Part shown: in pieces, positions 51,526-60,454 of the stretch
Layout: each line of letters begins with the position of its first letter
How positions within the stretch are numbered: the stretch's first letter is position 1
DNA from: Sunxiuqinia elliptica
GTDB taxonomy: Bacteria; Bacteroidota; Bacteroidia; Bacteroidales; Prolixibacteraceae
Direction of reading: 5' to 3'
Length of the DNA: 64,000 nt
Assembly: GCF_900113005.1 (NCBI RefSeq)
Contig: NZ_FONW01000002.1
Coordinates: forward strand, 372,001 to 436,000
Notes under the pieces: generated by a model
Seen by the model: only the letters and a program-made list of their open reading frames with translations
What the model was told of the DNA's origin: nothing
The model's database searches: none
Translations under genes and position numbers: made by a program

Positions 51526-52545
51526 TTATAAAGATAGAATGGTATTCCAAACGTCTGGATGAACCGGTATTCCTTTCTGTTGATTTTCGGATCGGGTTTT
51601 AAGTACGTGCTGTCCTGGATAGCGAAGCGTGGTCTCAGGAGATATCTTGTCTGCTGCTAAAAAATCGTTTAAAATGTGCTGAATGCTTTGCTCTAATGTT
51701 GGAAAATTTTGAAGTTGTGATAGACGGATGGCAATAAATACCTGCGAGACAGAATATTCATCGTGCTTTTGATTCGTTATTTGAGCTGTTGATAGCCCGG
51801 CGGAAAGAATGGTGGCAAGCAGGTCGAGCATAAGTGAAAGTCCGGCACCTTTCCAATAGCCAATAGGAAGTGGTCGCCCCGATTTTATAATGTCTCCTGG
51901 ATTGGAGCTCAGCTCTCCTAGCTCGTTAAATCCTCCTGGTAAGGGGAGTTGTTCTCCAGCCTGATGAGTCGCCTCCAGCTTGCCGTAAGAGTATTGCGAT
52001 AAAGCCATATCAAGTACAATCGCTTCGTTTTGATGGGGAATGGCAATAACCAACGGATTATTGCCCAGCTTGCACTGGGTAGCTCCCCACGCTGGCAGGT
52101 TGGCAATTGTGTTGGTCCAACCAATAAATGCATAGCCTTTTGAGGCACAGTGCCAGCCGTAAGTTCCTCCCCGCATCCAGTGGTTCGTGTTGGCAAGGGC
52201 AACTAAGCCCAAACCATGCTTGTTGGCTAATTCCATGGCTCGGTCGGCTGCAATAAGTGCATTGGTTGGCCCGGGGCCCAATTGTCCATCCCATTGTTCA
52301 AGGCAGCCCGAGCTGGAAATGTTTTGTGCTTCGGCCTTGGGATTGATGTAGGCTTTTTGGGTGTACTCAATAAAACGGGGAAAGCGATTGATGCCGTGTG
52401 AATAAACGCCATCCAGACTATTGTTTGTAAAAATGGATGCGCATGCCTTTGCCTTTTCTTCAGGGAAATGGTGTTGCCGCAAAATCCGAAGAAATTGAGA
52501 ATACATTTCGTCAAAGGAGATCCGAATGGGTGAATTTGCTGGCAT
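51526..52545 (-). CDS. Malate/lactate dehydrogenase-superfamily oxidoreductase (YiaK-like)
   Basis: A 339-residue NAD(P)H-dependent 2-oxo-acid reductase of the Ldh_2 superfamily. It closely resembles what I recall of E. coli YiaK (2,3-diketo-L-gulonate reductase, about 332 residues) at diagnostic points: VYSHGINRFPRF with the catalytic His, LVALANTNHWMRGGTYGW, IGWTNTIANLPAWGA, LGNNPLVIAIP, LDMALSQYSYGKLE, and PIGYWKGAGLSLMLDLLATILS. Relatives in the same superfamily reduce cyclic imino acids, so that remains an alternative. It lies 11 bases downstream of the racemase-like gene, in the same operon. Confidence 0.82.
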   Translation of the reverse strand: MPANSPIRISFDEMYSQFLRILRQHHFPEEKAKACASIFTNNSLDGVYSHGINRFPRFIEYTQKAYINPKAEAQNISSSGCLEQWDGQLGPGPTNALIAADRAMELANKHGLGLVALANTNHWMRGGTYGWHCASKGYAFIGWTNTIANLPAWGATQCKLGNNPLVIAIPHQNEAIVLDMALSQYSYGKLEATHQAGEQLPLPGGFNELGELSSNPGDIIKSGRPLPIGYWKGAGLSLMLDLLATILSAGLSTAQITNQKHDEYSVSQVFIAIRLSQLQNFPTLEQSIQHILNDFLAADKISPETTLRYPGQHVLKTRSENQQKGIPVHPDVWNTILSL

Positions 52546-52556
52546 CTTTAACTGTT

Positions 52557-53243
52557 TTATTGTGCAAAGTCGACAGCAGCTTGCGCATGAATTTGCGTCG
52601 TGTTAAACAACGGAAGCTCACAGTCTTCGGGGGTTATAAGCAGTGGGATCTCAGTACAACCCAATACAATTCCTTCGGCGCCCTCGGCTTGTAGTTGTTG
52701 AATAATTTGCAGAAAACGGCTTTTCGTTTCTGGAAGAAATTGATTCTGTAACAACTCTTCAGAAATACGTTGGTGAATGAAGTTTCGGTCTTCTTCTCCT
52801 GGAATGAGTGTTTCAATGCCTTGTTCGGCCAGCTTTTCTTTATAGAAATCCATTTCCATGGTATAGCTTGTGCCTAGCAATCCAACTTTTTTCAGTCCTG
52901 AGCTGACAATTGAATTGGCCGTTTCTTCGCCGATGTGGATCAGCGGAACACGTAAAGCCTGTTGAATATCTTCGGCATATTGGTGGGCGGTGTTTGCTCC
53001 AAGAAGCAAGCAGTCGGCACCAGCACCTTCCAGTTTCAAGGCGGCATGCTTCATGGTGAGCATAACCGAGAGCTTGTCTCCTTTTTGATTAAGAGCATCA
53101 ATTTCGCCGTAATTCAACGAGTAAATCAGAATGCGGGCTGCCTGCAGGCCTCCTTTTTTTTGGTTCATCAATTGATTGATTAGCCGGTAATATTCCATTG
53201 TTGAAACCCAGCCGGTTCCACCTACAAGTCCTATTGTCTTCAT
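52557..53243 (-). CDS. Aspartate/glutamate racemase family protein (YgeA-like)
   Basis: A 228-residue protein of the cofactor-independent Asp/Glu racemase family, close in outline to YgeA: MKTIGLVGGTGWVSTMEYYRLINQ at the start, LLGTSYTMEMDFYKEKL in the middle and VLGCTEIPLLI near the C terminus with the second catalytic Cys. At the first catalytic position (the CNT/TNT-H motif) it has GANTAH, with Ala in place of the Cys or Thr. That may reduce or alter racemase activity. It precedes the YiaK-like gene by 13 bases and starts at ATG 53243. Confidence 0.8.
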   Translation of the reverse strand: MKTIGLVGGTGWVSTMEYYRLINQLMNQKKGGLQAARILIYSLNYGEIDALNQKGDKLSVMLTMKHAALKLEGAGADCLLLGANTAHQYAEDIQQALRVPLIHIGEETANSIVSSGLKKVGLLGTSYTMEMDFYKEKLAEQGIETLIPGEEDRNFIHQRISEELLQNQFLPETKSRFLQIIQQLQAEGAEGIVLGCTEIPLLITPEDCELPLFNTTQIHAQAAVDFAQ

Positions 53244-53483
53244 TCGTTTTATTTTTCAGTGCTTGTTGGTTCTGCACTTGTAAGCTGATTGAAAAACATA
53301 CAAGTGTAATTATACAAGCGAATGAGAATTGAATTATATTCTTAATGTTTGAAAGTTGAATGCCTTGCCTGTTAATCGCTCGTGAATTTTCGCGGGCATT
53401 AGCGGATATGAAAGTATGAAATAGCTAGGAGAAATACAATTGCCTTGCTCCTTGTCAAAAGAATATTTGATCTGTTAAGACAT

Positions 53484-53509
53484 AAAAAAAGGGCTGCCGT
53501 GGCAACCCT
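53484..53509 (-). terminator. Terminator of the DUF1080 lipoprotein gene
   Basis: Nine-base-pair stem AGGGCTGCC (53490-53498) / GGCAACCCT (53501-53509) with one wobble and a two-base centre; the minus-strand tail is seven T residues. It lies 26 bases after the stop codon. Confidence 0.75.
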
Positions 53510-53535
53510 TTCATTTATGCAGTAAGCATGCTTTT

Positions 53536-54330
53536 TTACATCTCTTTGATTTTGATGTTTTTGAACCAAACATCGTCACCGTGATCTTGCAATCCAAAGT
53601 AACCTTCTTTAGCAACATCAGCCCAGTTTTCGTTCAATCCAGGGAATTTACTATCGGCAACCAAGTTGTTCCAATCATCAGTCCACAAGTGATATTCTAC
53701 AACCACTTCACCGTTTTGCTTGTGAACAACAGTGCCTTTGTAGCTGATAATTTCAATGCTGTTCCACTGTCCTGCAGGTTTTGTATTTTGTGGTTTGGCA
53801 GGAATTAAGTCGTACAACGAACCGGCCATGCGGTTGCCATCTTTTCCAAGCATTGCATCAGGGTGACGTTCGTTATCCAGTACTTGCATTTCAGGTGCTG
53901 TTTTCCAGATAGGCCAATCTTCTTTTTCTTGTCCCAGGTAGAAAATACCAGAGTTACCACCTTCTGAAATTTTCCAATCCAATTTTAAATGGAAGTTAGA
54001 GAATTTTTTGTCATAAATGATGTCTCCACCATCTTCAGCTCCGGCTTCTCCTTCTCCTGAACCTTTACACATTAATGTGCCATCAACAATTTGCCAACCG
54101 GCGGGGAAATGATCTTTGTTTACACCACGCCAACCTTCGCTGGTTTTTCCGTCAAACAAAAGAATCCATCCCGCTCCTTTTTCGGCAGCACTCAACGCAT
54201 TGTCAGGGACTACTTCTTCAACTTTTGCTGTTTTTTCTTCTTTGGTTTCATCGGTTTTTTTGGTGCCGGAATTACATGCAGTCGCAAATGATAATACAGC
54301 GGCAAATAGTAGCAAATAAACTCTTCTCAT
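53536..54330 (-). CDS. DUF1080 (3-keto-disaccharide hydrolase-like) lipoprotein
   Basis: A 264-residue lipoprotein (FATAC, C19) with an acidic/lysine-rich linker and one DUF1080 jelly-roll domain from about residue 50 (WILLFDGKTSEGWRG). It contains SEGGNSGIFYLGQE, the WKTAPEMQVLDNERHPDA loop with candidate acidic catalytic or calcium-binding residues, and the closing GYFGLQDHGDDVWFKNIKI. Proteins of this family act on glycosides in the Bacteroidota envelope, but I cannot name the substrate. It is a single-gene unit flanked by intergenic DNA (54331-54733 holds no gene) and is the second DUF1080 protein of the window. Confidence 0.88.
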   Translation of the reverse strand: MRRVYLLLFAAVLSFATACNSGTKKTDETKEEKTAKVEEVVPDNALSAAEKGAGWILLFDGKTSEGWRGVNKDHFPAGWQIVDGTLMCKGSGEGEAGAEDGGDIIYDKKFSNFHLKLDWKISEGGNSGIFYLGQEKEDWPIWKTAPEMQVLDNERHPDAMLGKDGNRMAGSLYDLIPAKPQNTKPAGQWNSIEIISYKGTVVHKQNGEVVVEYHLWTDDWNNLVADSKFPGLNENWADVAKEGYFGLQDHGDDVWFKNIKIKEM

Positions 54331-54733
54331 TGGTAATTAAATTTTAGGTTACGGATTTAAATGTAATTGTTTTACAATTAGTCGGTACGAATTTAATAAA
54401 AAAACTTGGGTATTTCCAGTATTGAAGGCGTATAACCACAGGGGGTTAAACAAAAAGAAAATGCTTTTAGGTATTTTGTAAAAGGAGTGATGAAAGGGGA
54501 AGAAAAGGCTTTAATGAAACCATGTATTTCTTTTGTTCATTTTAATGATCGTTCTCGGGGAACTGATTGAAGGATAGTCGTTGTAGTCAACGTCCTGTTT
54601 TTCATTTTTTTGACAATTTAGATGAAGATCTTATTGATTTATTTTATACAAAAAAGAATATCTTTTAGTAATTTCGGATAGATATTAATTAAACTGGTCA
54701 CGTGCGAGTGGCACTTTCAAAAAAATATTTTAT

Positions 54734-55777
54734 ATGAGTAATCCAAAACCAAAGCGAATTGGAATTTTGACAGCCGGAGGCGATTGTCCTGGCTTGAATG
54801 CCGCCATCAGAGGGGTTGGTAAAACAGCAATAGTTGATTACGGAATGGATGTGATTGGATTTACTGCTGGTTACACGGGTCTGATAGAGAAGGATTTTGT
54901 TGAGCTGAAGGAGTCCCATTTATCGGGAATTCTGACTTTAGGAGGGACTATACTCGGAACGTCAAGGGAAAAGCCCTATAAGTTTGTGAAAGAAGGTGAC
55001 AGCGACAAACCTGCTTTGATTAAGAAGAATTATCAGGATTTGGGGCTGGATGCCGTTGTGTGTATTGGAGGAAATGGAACCATGAAAACAGCCCATCGCT
55101 TGCAGCAGGAAGGATTGAATGTCGTTGGTATTCCCAAAACGATTGATAATGATGTGTGGGGAACTGACGTAACGTTTGGTTTTGACTCCGCAGTTCATAT
55201 TGCAACTGAAGCGATTGACCGGCTTCATACAACAGCAAACTCGCACCAACGGGTGATGATTATTGAGGTGATGGGGCATCATGCCGGGTGGATTGCTCTG
55301 TATGCTGGAATGGCCGGTGGAGGTGATATTGTTCTGATTCCGGAAGTCGAATACAATATCCGTTCAATTTGTAAGAAGATTGAAGAGCGTTACGAAAGCA
55401 AAAAGCCTTATTCCATCGTTGTGGTGGCTGAGGGAATCAATCACCCTAAGAAAGTTTCAGCCGCTGCGCATATTGGAGAAGCCATTCAAACCTATACTGG
55501 TATTGAAACCCGTGAGACCGTGTTGGGTTATGTCCAACGGGGAGGAAGCCCAACTCCAATGGACCGGATTTTGGCAACTCGCTATGGCGCGTATGCTGCT
55601 CAGTGCATTGCTGAAGAGAATTATGGAACCATGGTGGCGATTCGGAATAACTTTTTGACAACTGTTCCATTAGAGGAAGTGGGCGGTAAGCTTAGCTTAG
55701 TTGAGCCGGAGAATCCACTAATTCAAAAAGCTCGAAAAATGGGCATGGCATTTGGCGACGAGTACGACTTAATGTGA
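54734..55777 (+). CDS. pfkA: 6-phosphofructokinase with atypical substrate-site residues
   Basis: Phosphorylates fructose 6-phosphate in glycolysis. 347 residues, PFK-A fold. The donor loop reads GGNGT (residues 112-116) and the catalytic motif PKTIDND (134-140, base D138). The glycine in the first motif matches ATP-type enzymes, but the lysine in the second is typical of pyrophosphate-dependent or actinobacterial group III enzymes, where classical ATP enzymes have glycine. I therefore call it ATP-dependent group III-like with reservation. Further motifs: ITAGGDCPGLNAAIRG, MGHHAGWIALYAG, YVQRGGSPTPMDRILATRYG. A seven-of-eight -7 match (TATCTTTT, 54659-54666) precedes it. Confidence 0.92.
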   Translation: MSNPKPKRIGILTAGGDCPGLNAAIRGVGKTAIVDYGMDVIGFTAGYTGLIEKDFVELKESHLSGILTLGGTILGTSREKPYKFVKEGDSDKPALIKKNYQDLGLDAVVCIGGNGTMKTAHRLQQEGLNVVGIPKTIDNDVWGTDVTFGFDSAVHIATEAIDRLHTTANSHQRVMIIEVMGHHAGWIALYAGMAGGGDIVLIPEVEYNIRSICKKIEERYESKKPYSIVVVAEGINHPKKVSAAAHIGEAIQTYTGIETRETVLGYVQRGGSPTPMDRILATRYGAYAAQCIAEENYGTMVAIRNNFLTTVPLEEVGGKLSLVEPENPLIQKARKMGMAFGDEYDLM

Positions 55778-55798
55778 AAACGAGAACATTAGATATAC

Positions 55799-55829
55799 AA
55801 AAAATCCCTGTTTCAACAGGGATTTTTTT
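55799..55829. terminator. Two-way terminator between pfkA and the response-regulator gene
   Basis: AATCCCTG / CAGGGATT stem with a six-base loop, flanked by an A-run on the left and a T-run on the right, so it can serve both converging genes. Confidence 0.8.
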
Positions 55830-55848
55830 ATAGTGTTTTTTTGTCGTT

Positions 55849-56559
55849 TTAAACTTTTTCTACCGAAGCATTAAATCGAAAGCCGATACCATGCAGGTTG
55901 ATAATTTTGATACTTGGATCACTTTTGAGGTATTTCCTTAATCGAGAAATAAATACATCTAAACTGCGACCTAAGTAATAATCGTCCGATCCCCAGACAT
56001 TTTTCAGAATATCGGATCGGCTAAGTACCGAATTCGAATTTTCACAAAAGTATTTAAGTAGTTCAGCTTCTTTGTATGTTAGAGTACGTTTTTCGTCACC
56101 ATTTTGAAGGGTGAGATTGTCAAATAGAAAATCGAACTGACCAATTTTGCATCGGTTTAATTCTTCGGACTCAATGGCGTCGGTGTGGCTGCGTTTCAGG
56201 AAAACTTTGATTCGAAGCAACAATTCTTCCATGCTGAATGGCTTGGTAATATAATCGTCTCCGCCAATTGTAAAACCATTGATTTTATCTTCGGTCATCG
56301 CTTTAGCGGTTAGAAAAAGAATCGGGATTGACTGATTTTTTTCACGGATCTTTTTGGCTAGCGAAAAACCATCGAGCTTGGGAAGCATCACATCCAATAA
56401 GCACAAGTCAAAAGCATGCTTGGAAAACGTGTCAAACGCTTGTACGCCATCTTCTGCGGCCTGAACTTCGTATCCTGCTTCTTCAAGATTGTCTCGAATG
56501 ATGAAATTCAAAGTTTTATCGTCTTCAACCAAAAGAATTTTTTTTCCGGTAAGTTCCAT
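55849..56559 (-). CDS. OmpR-family response regulator, RprY-like
   Basis: A 236-residue two-component transcription factor. The receiver has D13-D14, the phosphoacceptor D56 in LCLLDVMLP, LFLTAKA and TKPFSMEEL; the winged-helix domain has TYKEAELLKYFC, GRSLDVFISRLRKYLK and NLHGIGFRF. The resemblance to Bacteroides RprY, including the GDDYITKPFSMEEL stretch, is strong, but gene name is withheld because no target is known. It begins just two bases after the kinase gene's stop codon, so the pair is co-transcribed with the kinase first, opposite in order to the 11.5-13.7 kb pair. Confidence 0.9.
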   Translation of the reverse strand: MELTGKKILLVEDDKTLNFIIRDNLEEAGYEVQAAEDGVQAFDTFSKHAFDLCLLDVMLPKLDGFSLAKKIREKNQSIPILFLTAKAMTEDKINGFTIGGDDYITKPFSMEELLLRIKVFLKRSHTDAIESEELNRCKIGQFDFLFDNLTLQNGDEKRTLTYKEAELLKYFCENSNSVLSRSDILKNVWGSDDYYLGRSLDVFISRLRKYLKSDPSIKIINLHGIGFRFNASVEKV

Positions 56560-56561
56560 AG

Positions 56562-57926
56562 TTATTTGGGAATTGTTATCGTAAATATACTTCCTTTTGG
56601 GGAATTATCAGCAACTTCAATTTTCCAGTGGTGGCGCTCAATAATCTTACGAACGTAATCGAGCCCCAGTCCAAAACCTTTGACATTGTGGATATCGCCG
56701 GTAGGAACCCGGAAAAAGCGGCTAAACACTTTTTTGTGAAACTCCTTCGGGATTCCAATGCCATTGTCTGCAAAACTAATTTGAAGCTCTTTTTTTGTTT
56801 CAGATAGCTTGATCTGAACGTGTGGATTTTCATCACAATATTTAAAGGCATTGTCCAGAATGTTAAAAATAACATTTGAGAAATGCAGGGTGTCCGCCTT
56901 TAAATTCCAAGCTTTTACCGTGCTTTCAAAATCAATGTCGTAGGCATGCCCGTTTTGACTGGTCTTGAAATCTTCAATGCTTTTCTGGATGAAATGATTG
57001 AGTTCAATATCCTGGTAATCGAGCTGCAATTGTTGTTTTTCGATACTGGCCATTTGCAGCACTTTATCAACTTGAAGGGACAGCCTTTGGGTTTGCTCTC
57101 CAATGATGGTGACATACTTTTGCAAGCGTTTTGGGTGTTTAATAATGGCTGGATCCTGAATGACTTTGGACGATAAGTCAATGGAAGCGATGGGGGTTTT
57201 GAATTCGTGGGTCAGGTTGTTGATAAAGTTCTTTTGAATTTCACTCAACCGTCGTTGCTTAAAAATAACGTACAAAGTGTAGCCAAAAAATAAAATGACA
57301 ATCAACAAAAATCCATTGACCACATACCAGGCGTGTACTTGGCTGCTGTAATATTTGGAACGGTTGGGAAAGGAAACCCCGAAATAGTAAGTATACTTTT
57401 CGCACACTGGTAAACCACAGTGTTTGGCTTTGGTTGATGTTTTGTAGTGTTTTTCAAAAAGTGCCTCTTCTGTTGTGCACTCGTCAGATTGCTTGCTAAC
57501 CAGGGAAGTACTTCTTATGGTGTCATTTATTTCAGTGACATACTTCCCGTGCATCATGCCATCACTTTCACAATCGTAAATTGCAAATTCGAAGTCAATT
57601 TTCAGGTTGTGATTTTTGAACTCTTTAATTAAAAAATGTTCGAGTAAATCCGGGTGAATGTCTTCGTTTACATTGACCACATAATAGTTATTCGAAATTT
57701 GATCAACCGCATTGGGGAGATCGCTTTTTGAATTTTTACCAGGAAGGTTCTGGTTGTACAAAGCAAGCCGGTAAGCAACCGCATTTAGTGCTTGCGTGGT
57801 TGATTCATGAAACTTTTTTTCATTGAGATCAACCGTATTTTTAAGAAAGAAAAATTGAATTAAAATGATTCCTAAGACCGAGAAGGTCGCTAGAATGATC
57901 ACGTATCTTATTGTGTTCCGTCCCAT
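56562..57926 (-). CDS. Membrane sensor histidine kinase, RprX-like
   Basis: A 454-residue inner-membrane kinase: TM1 at about 7-28 (VIILATFSVLGIILIQFFF), a periplasmic domain of about 170 residues, TM2 at about 201-222 (YVVNGFLLIVILFFGYTLYVIF), then HisKA with NLTHEFKTPIAS (H240) and the HATPase motifs NILDNAFKYC, ADNGIGIP, GFGLGLDYV. No HAMP domain is obvious. The periplasmic part contains four cysteines (CESDG, DECTTE, HCGLPVCEKY), possibly disulfide-bonded. The start is ATG 57926. Partner of the response regulator directly downstream. Confidence 0.9.
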   Translation of the reverse strand: MGRNTIRYVIILATFSVLGIILIQFFFLKNTVDLNEKKFHESTTQALNAVAYRLALYNQNLPGKNSKSDLPNAVDQISNNYYVVNVNEDIHPDLLEHFLIKEFKNHNLKIDFEFAIYDCESDGMMHGKYVTEINDTIRSTSLVSKQSDECTTEEALFEKHYKTSTKAKHCGLPVCEKYTYYFGVSFPNRSKYYSSQVHAWYVVNGFLLIVILFFGYTLYVIFKQRRLSEIQKNFINNLTHEFKTPIASIDLSSKVIQDPAIIKHPKRLQKYVTIIGEQTQRLSLQVDKVLQMASIEKQQLQLDYQDIELNHFIQKSIEDFKTSQNGHAYDIDFESTVKAWNLKADTLHFSNVIFNILDNAFKYCDENPHVQIKLSETKKELQISFADNGIGIPKEFHKKVFSRFFRVPTGDIHNVKGFGLGLDYVRKIIERHHWKIEVADNSPKGSIFTITIPK

Positions 57927-58088
57927 GTTTAAAATCCTTACGTGCTTGGCAACCACGAAACTACTGATTCTTTTGGAATGCTGCGTTTTGTTAACAACTC
58001 ATTAACAAAAGTTAGTGATGCATTAACATCAACGGAAATCAAGCTTTTATAGTTTTGTTTTTACTTAGTGATTTCATTATTGAAATCT

Positions 58089-58096
58089 TATCTTTG
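58089..58096 (+). promoter_or_regulatory. -7 promoter element of the DUF1573 gene
   Basis: TATCTTTG matches TAnnTTTG exactly, 37 bases before ATG 58134. Confidence 0.55.
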
Positions 58097-58133
58097 ATTA
58101 AACAAATCAAATTTTTATAAACTTCATCTTGTC

Positions 58134-59222
58134 ATGAGAAAATTCTATGTTTTACTGATTTTAGTGGCTGTTGCCTTTAACTATAGCATCGGACAAACAG
58201 TAAAAGCAAAAATTGATTTTGAAAGCCTTGAGCATGATTTTGGGACTTTCAAGGAAGAGCAAGGCTCTCAGTCTTACAGCTTTAAATTTACAAACAATGG
58301 CGCTTCGCCATTAATTTTAAATAACGTGCGCGCTGCTTGTGGCTGTACTACACCACAATGGACGAAAGAGCCTGTCGCACCGGGACAAAGTGGATTTATT
58401 AAAGTAAGTTACAACCCTCGTAACCGGCCAGGACCATTCAATAAAACAGTAACAGTAACATCTAATGCTGAAAATACAACCGTTGTTTTACGTATTAAAG
58501 GAGTTGTAGAGCAACGCGAAAAGACTTTGGCTGAGAAATACCCTCGTGAAATTGGACCGTTGCGTGCAAAAACGAACCATCTTTCATTTGTTAAGATCGC
58601 TGAAAATGATGTTAAAACTGAAGAGCTGGAAGTGATTAATGATTCAGGCGAGTCGGTTAAGGTTGATTTTAAAACACCTCCGGGACATTTGACCGTGAAA
58701 GCAGAACCCGCAACAATTCCTGCGAAAGGAAAAGGAAAGATTATTGTAACCTACGATGCCGGAAAAATAAATTCTTATGGATTTATGATGCATCGAATCT
58801 ACCTAACGCTGAACGGAGAGTCGAACTACCGTAATTCAATTGGAATTTCGGCGACCATTGAAGAGGATTTTTCAGCATTGACTCCCGAGGAGTTGGCTAG
58901 TGCTCCGGTTGTTTCGTTTGACGAGAAGGCCTACGACTTTGGCGATATCAACCAAGGAGACGAAGTGGAGCATACATTTACCATCAAAAATAGCGGGAAA
59001 CGCGATTTGATTATTCGTCGGGTAAAAACATCTTGTGGATGTACAGCGGTTACGCCTGAGAAAAAAATTATTTCAGCTAATGAAAGTGTGCCGTTGAAAG
59101 TGAAGTTTAACTCGCGTGGAAAACGCGGGCGGCAGAACAAATCGATAACAGTGATTACGAATGACCCGAAAAATCCAACAACAATTTTGCGGGTTTCAAC
59201 TAATATTAAAAGCGCCGGATAA
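58134..59222 (+). CDS. Secreted DUF1573 protein with two domains
   Basis: A 362-residue exported protein (signal peptide to about residue 20, YSIGQ) containing two DUF1573 beta-sandwich domains. Both carry the family signature: FESLEHDFGTFKEEQG ... NVRAACGCTTP (about 25-85) and FDEKAYDFGDINQGDEVEHTF ... RVKTSCGCTAV (about 260-320), each with the paired Cys in CGCT. A third immunoglobulin-like segment lies between them (LEVINDSGESVKVDF). Function unknown; such proteins are usually abundant envelope or gliding-associated proteins in Bacteroidota. Its own promoter and terminator bracket it. Confidence 0.88.
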   Translation: MRKFYVLLILVAVAFNYSIGQTVKAKIDFESLEHDFGTFKEEQGSQSYSFKFTNNGASPLILNNVRAACGCTTPQWTKEPVAPGQSGFIKVSYNPRNRPGPFNKTVTVTSNAENTTVVLRIKGVVEQREKTLAEKYPREIGPLRAKTNHLSFVKIAENDVKTEELEVINDSGESVKVDFKTPPGHLTVKAEPATIPAKGKGKIIVTYDAGKINSYGFMMHRIYLTLNGESNYRNSIGISATIEEDFSALTPEELASAPVVSFDEKAYDFGDINQGDEVEHTFTIKNSGKRDLIIRRVKTSCGCTAVTPEKKIISANESVPLKVKFNSRGKRGRQNKSITVITNDPKNPTTILRVSTNIKSAG

Positions 59223-59245
59223 CAACAAATATTCAAATGAATTTG

Positions 59246-59281
59246 AAGCCGCTTCATGTTTTTTGGAGCGGCTTATTTTTT
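59246..59281 (+). terminator. Rho-independent terminator of the DUF1573 gene
   Basis: Stem AAGCCGCT (59246-59253) / AGCGGCTT (59267-59274) followed by ATTTTTT, 23 bases after the stop codon. Confidence 0.8.
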
Positions 59282-59323
59282 AGTTATTCAACGAAACTTT
59301 AACTTCGTACAAAATTTTTCGAA

Positions 59324-60454
59324 ATGATAGGAGATAAGAGTCATAAACACGTTGAGAACGACGATCAATATAAAGGATTGAATGTAAATGAAGGGGTAGC
59401 GCAACCCAATACATTTAATGAAGATTCAATCAAGCGTTTTTTAAAAAACAAGCGAAAAAAGTTGCTGACTCCCGATGCTTATGTTGAGGGAATTCTAAAC
59501 GGAAACATTACCACCCTGAGCCAAGCGGTAACTTTAGTCGAAAGTGCCAAAAAAGAGCACCAGGAAATAGCGCAGGAAATTATCACCAAATGTTTGCCGT
59601 ATAGTGGCAAGTCGCTACGGATCGGGATTACTGGAGTGCCGGGAGTTGGAAAAAGTACCTTCATCGAGTCGATGGGAAAATACATCACCAAGCGCGGAGG
59701 CAAGTTAGCTGTCTTGGCGATTGACCCCAGTAGTGAACGGTCCAAAGGAAGTATTTTGGGAGATAAAACCCGGATGGAAGAGTTGTCGTCTGATCCGAAT
59801 GCTTACATTCGGCCTTCGCCATCAGCTGGTTCTTTGGGAGGCGTAGCCCGGAAAACCCGCGAAACCATTGTGTTGTGTGAAGCAGCCGGTTTTGATACCA
59901 TTTTTATTGAAACGGTGGGAGTTGGGCAAAGTGAAACAATGGTGCATTCCATGGTTGACTTTTTCTTACTTTTGATGTTGGCCGGTGCTGGTGACGAGCT
60001 GCAGGGAATTAAGCGGGGAATTATGGAAATGGCTGATGCCATCACCATCAATAAGGCAGATGGCAATAATATTGAGAAGGCCGAGATGGCACGCGTTCAA
60101 TATAAAAATGCCTTACACCTGTTTCCGCCAACCGACTCTGGCTGGAATCCAAAGGTTTTGACTTGTTCTGCATTCCATCATATTGGCATCGATAAAATTT
60201 GGGACACCATTCAAGGCTATGTCGACTTAGTGAAAAAAAATGGTTATTTTCAGCACAAGCGAAACGAGCAGTCTAAGTTCTGGATGTATGAGACCATTAA
60301 CGATCGTTTGAAGTCAGATTTTTATCAGAACGATGCGCTTAAAACGATGACCAAAGGGTTTGAGCAAAAGGTGTTGGGCGAAGAAATGAGTTCTTTTGTT
60401 GCTGCCCGCGAATTATTGGATTTTTATTATCAATCACAAAAAAATAACAAATGA
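59324..60454 (+). CDS. meaB: Methylmalonyl-CoA mutase-associated GTPase MeaB
   Basis: A 376-residue G3E-family GTPase that protects and reloads adenosylcobalamin-dependent methylmalonyl-CoA mutase. The P-loop GVPGVGKS is at about residues 104-111, followed by LAVLAIDPSSERSKGSILGDKTRME, TIFIETVGVGQSE and the base-specificity region ADAITINKADGNN. The first 90 residues form the usual helical arm. No mutase gene is present in this window. The downstream thioredoxin-like gene overlaps its stop by four bases (ATGA). Confidence 0.93.
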   Translation: MIGDKSHKHVENDDQYKGLNVNEGVAQPNTFNEDSIKRFLKNKRKKLLTPDAYVEGILNGNITTLSQAVTLVESAKKEHQEIAQEIITKCLPYSGKSLRIGITGVPGVGKSTFIESMGKYITKRGGKLAVLAIDPSSERSKGSILGDKTRMEELSSDPNAYIRPSPSAGSLGGVARKTRETIVLCEAAGFDTIFIETVGVGQSETMVHSMVDFFLLLMLAGAGDELQGIKRGIMEMADAITINKADGNNIEKAEMARVQYKNALHLFPPTDSGWNPKVLTCSAFHHIGIDKIWDTIQGYVDLVKKNGYFQHKRNEQSKFWMYETINDRLKSDFYQNDALKTMTKGFEQKVLGEEMSSFVAARELLDFYYQSQKNNK

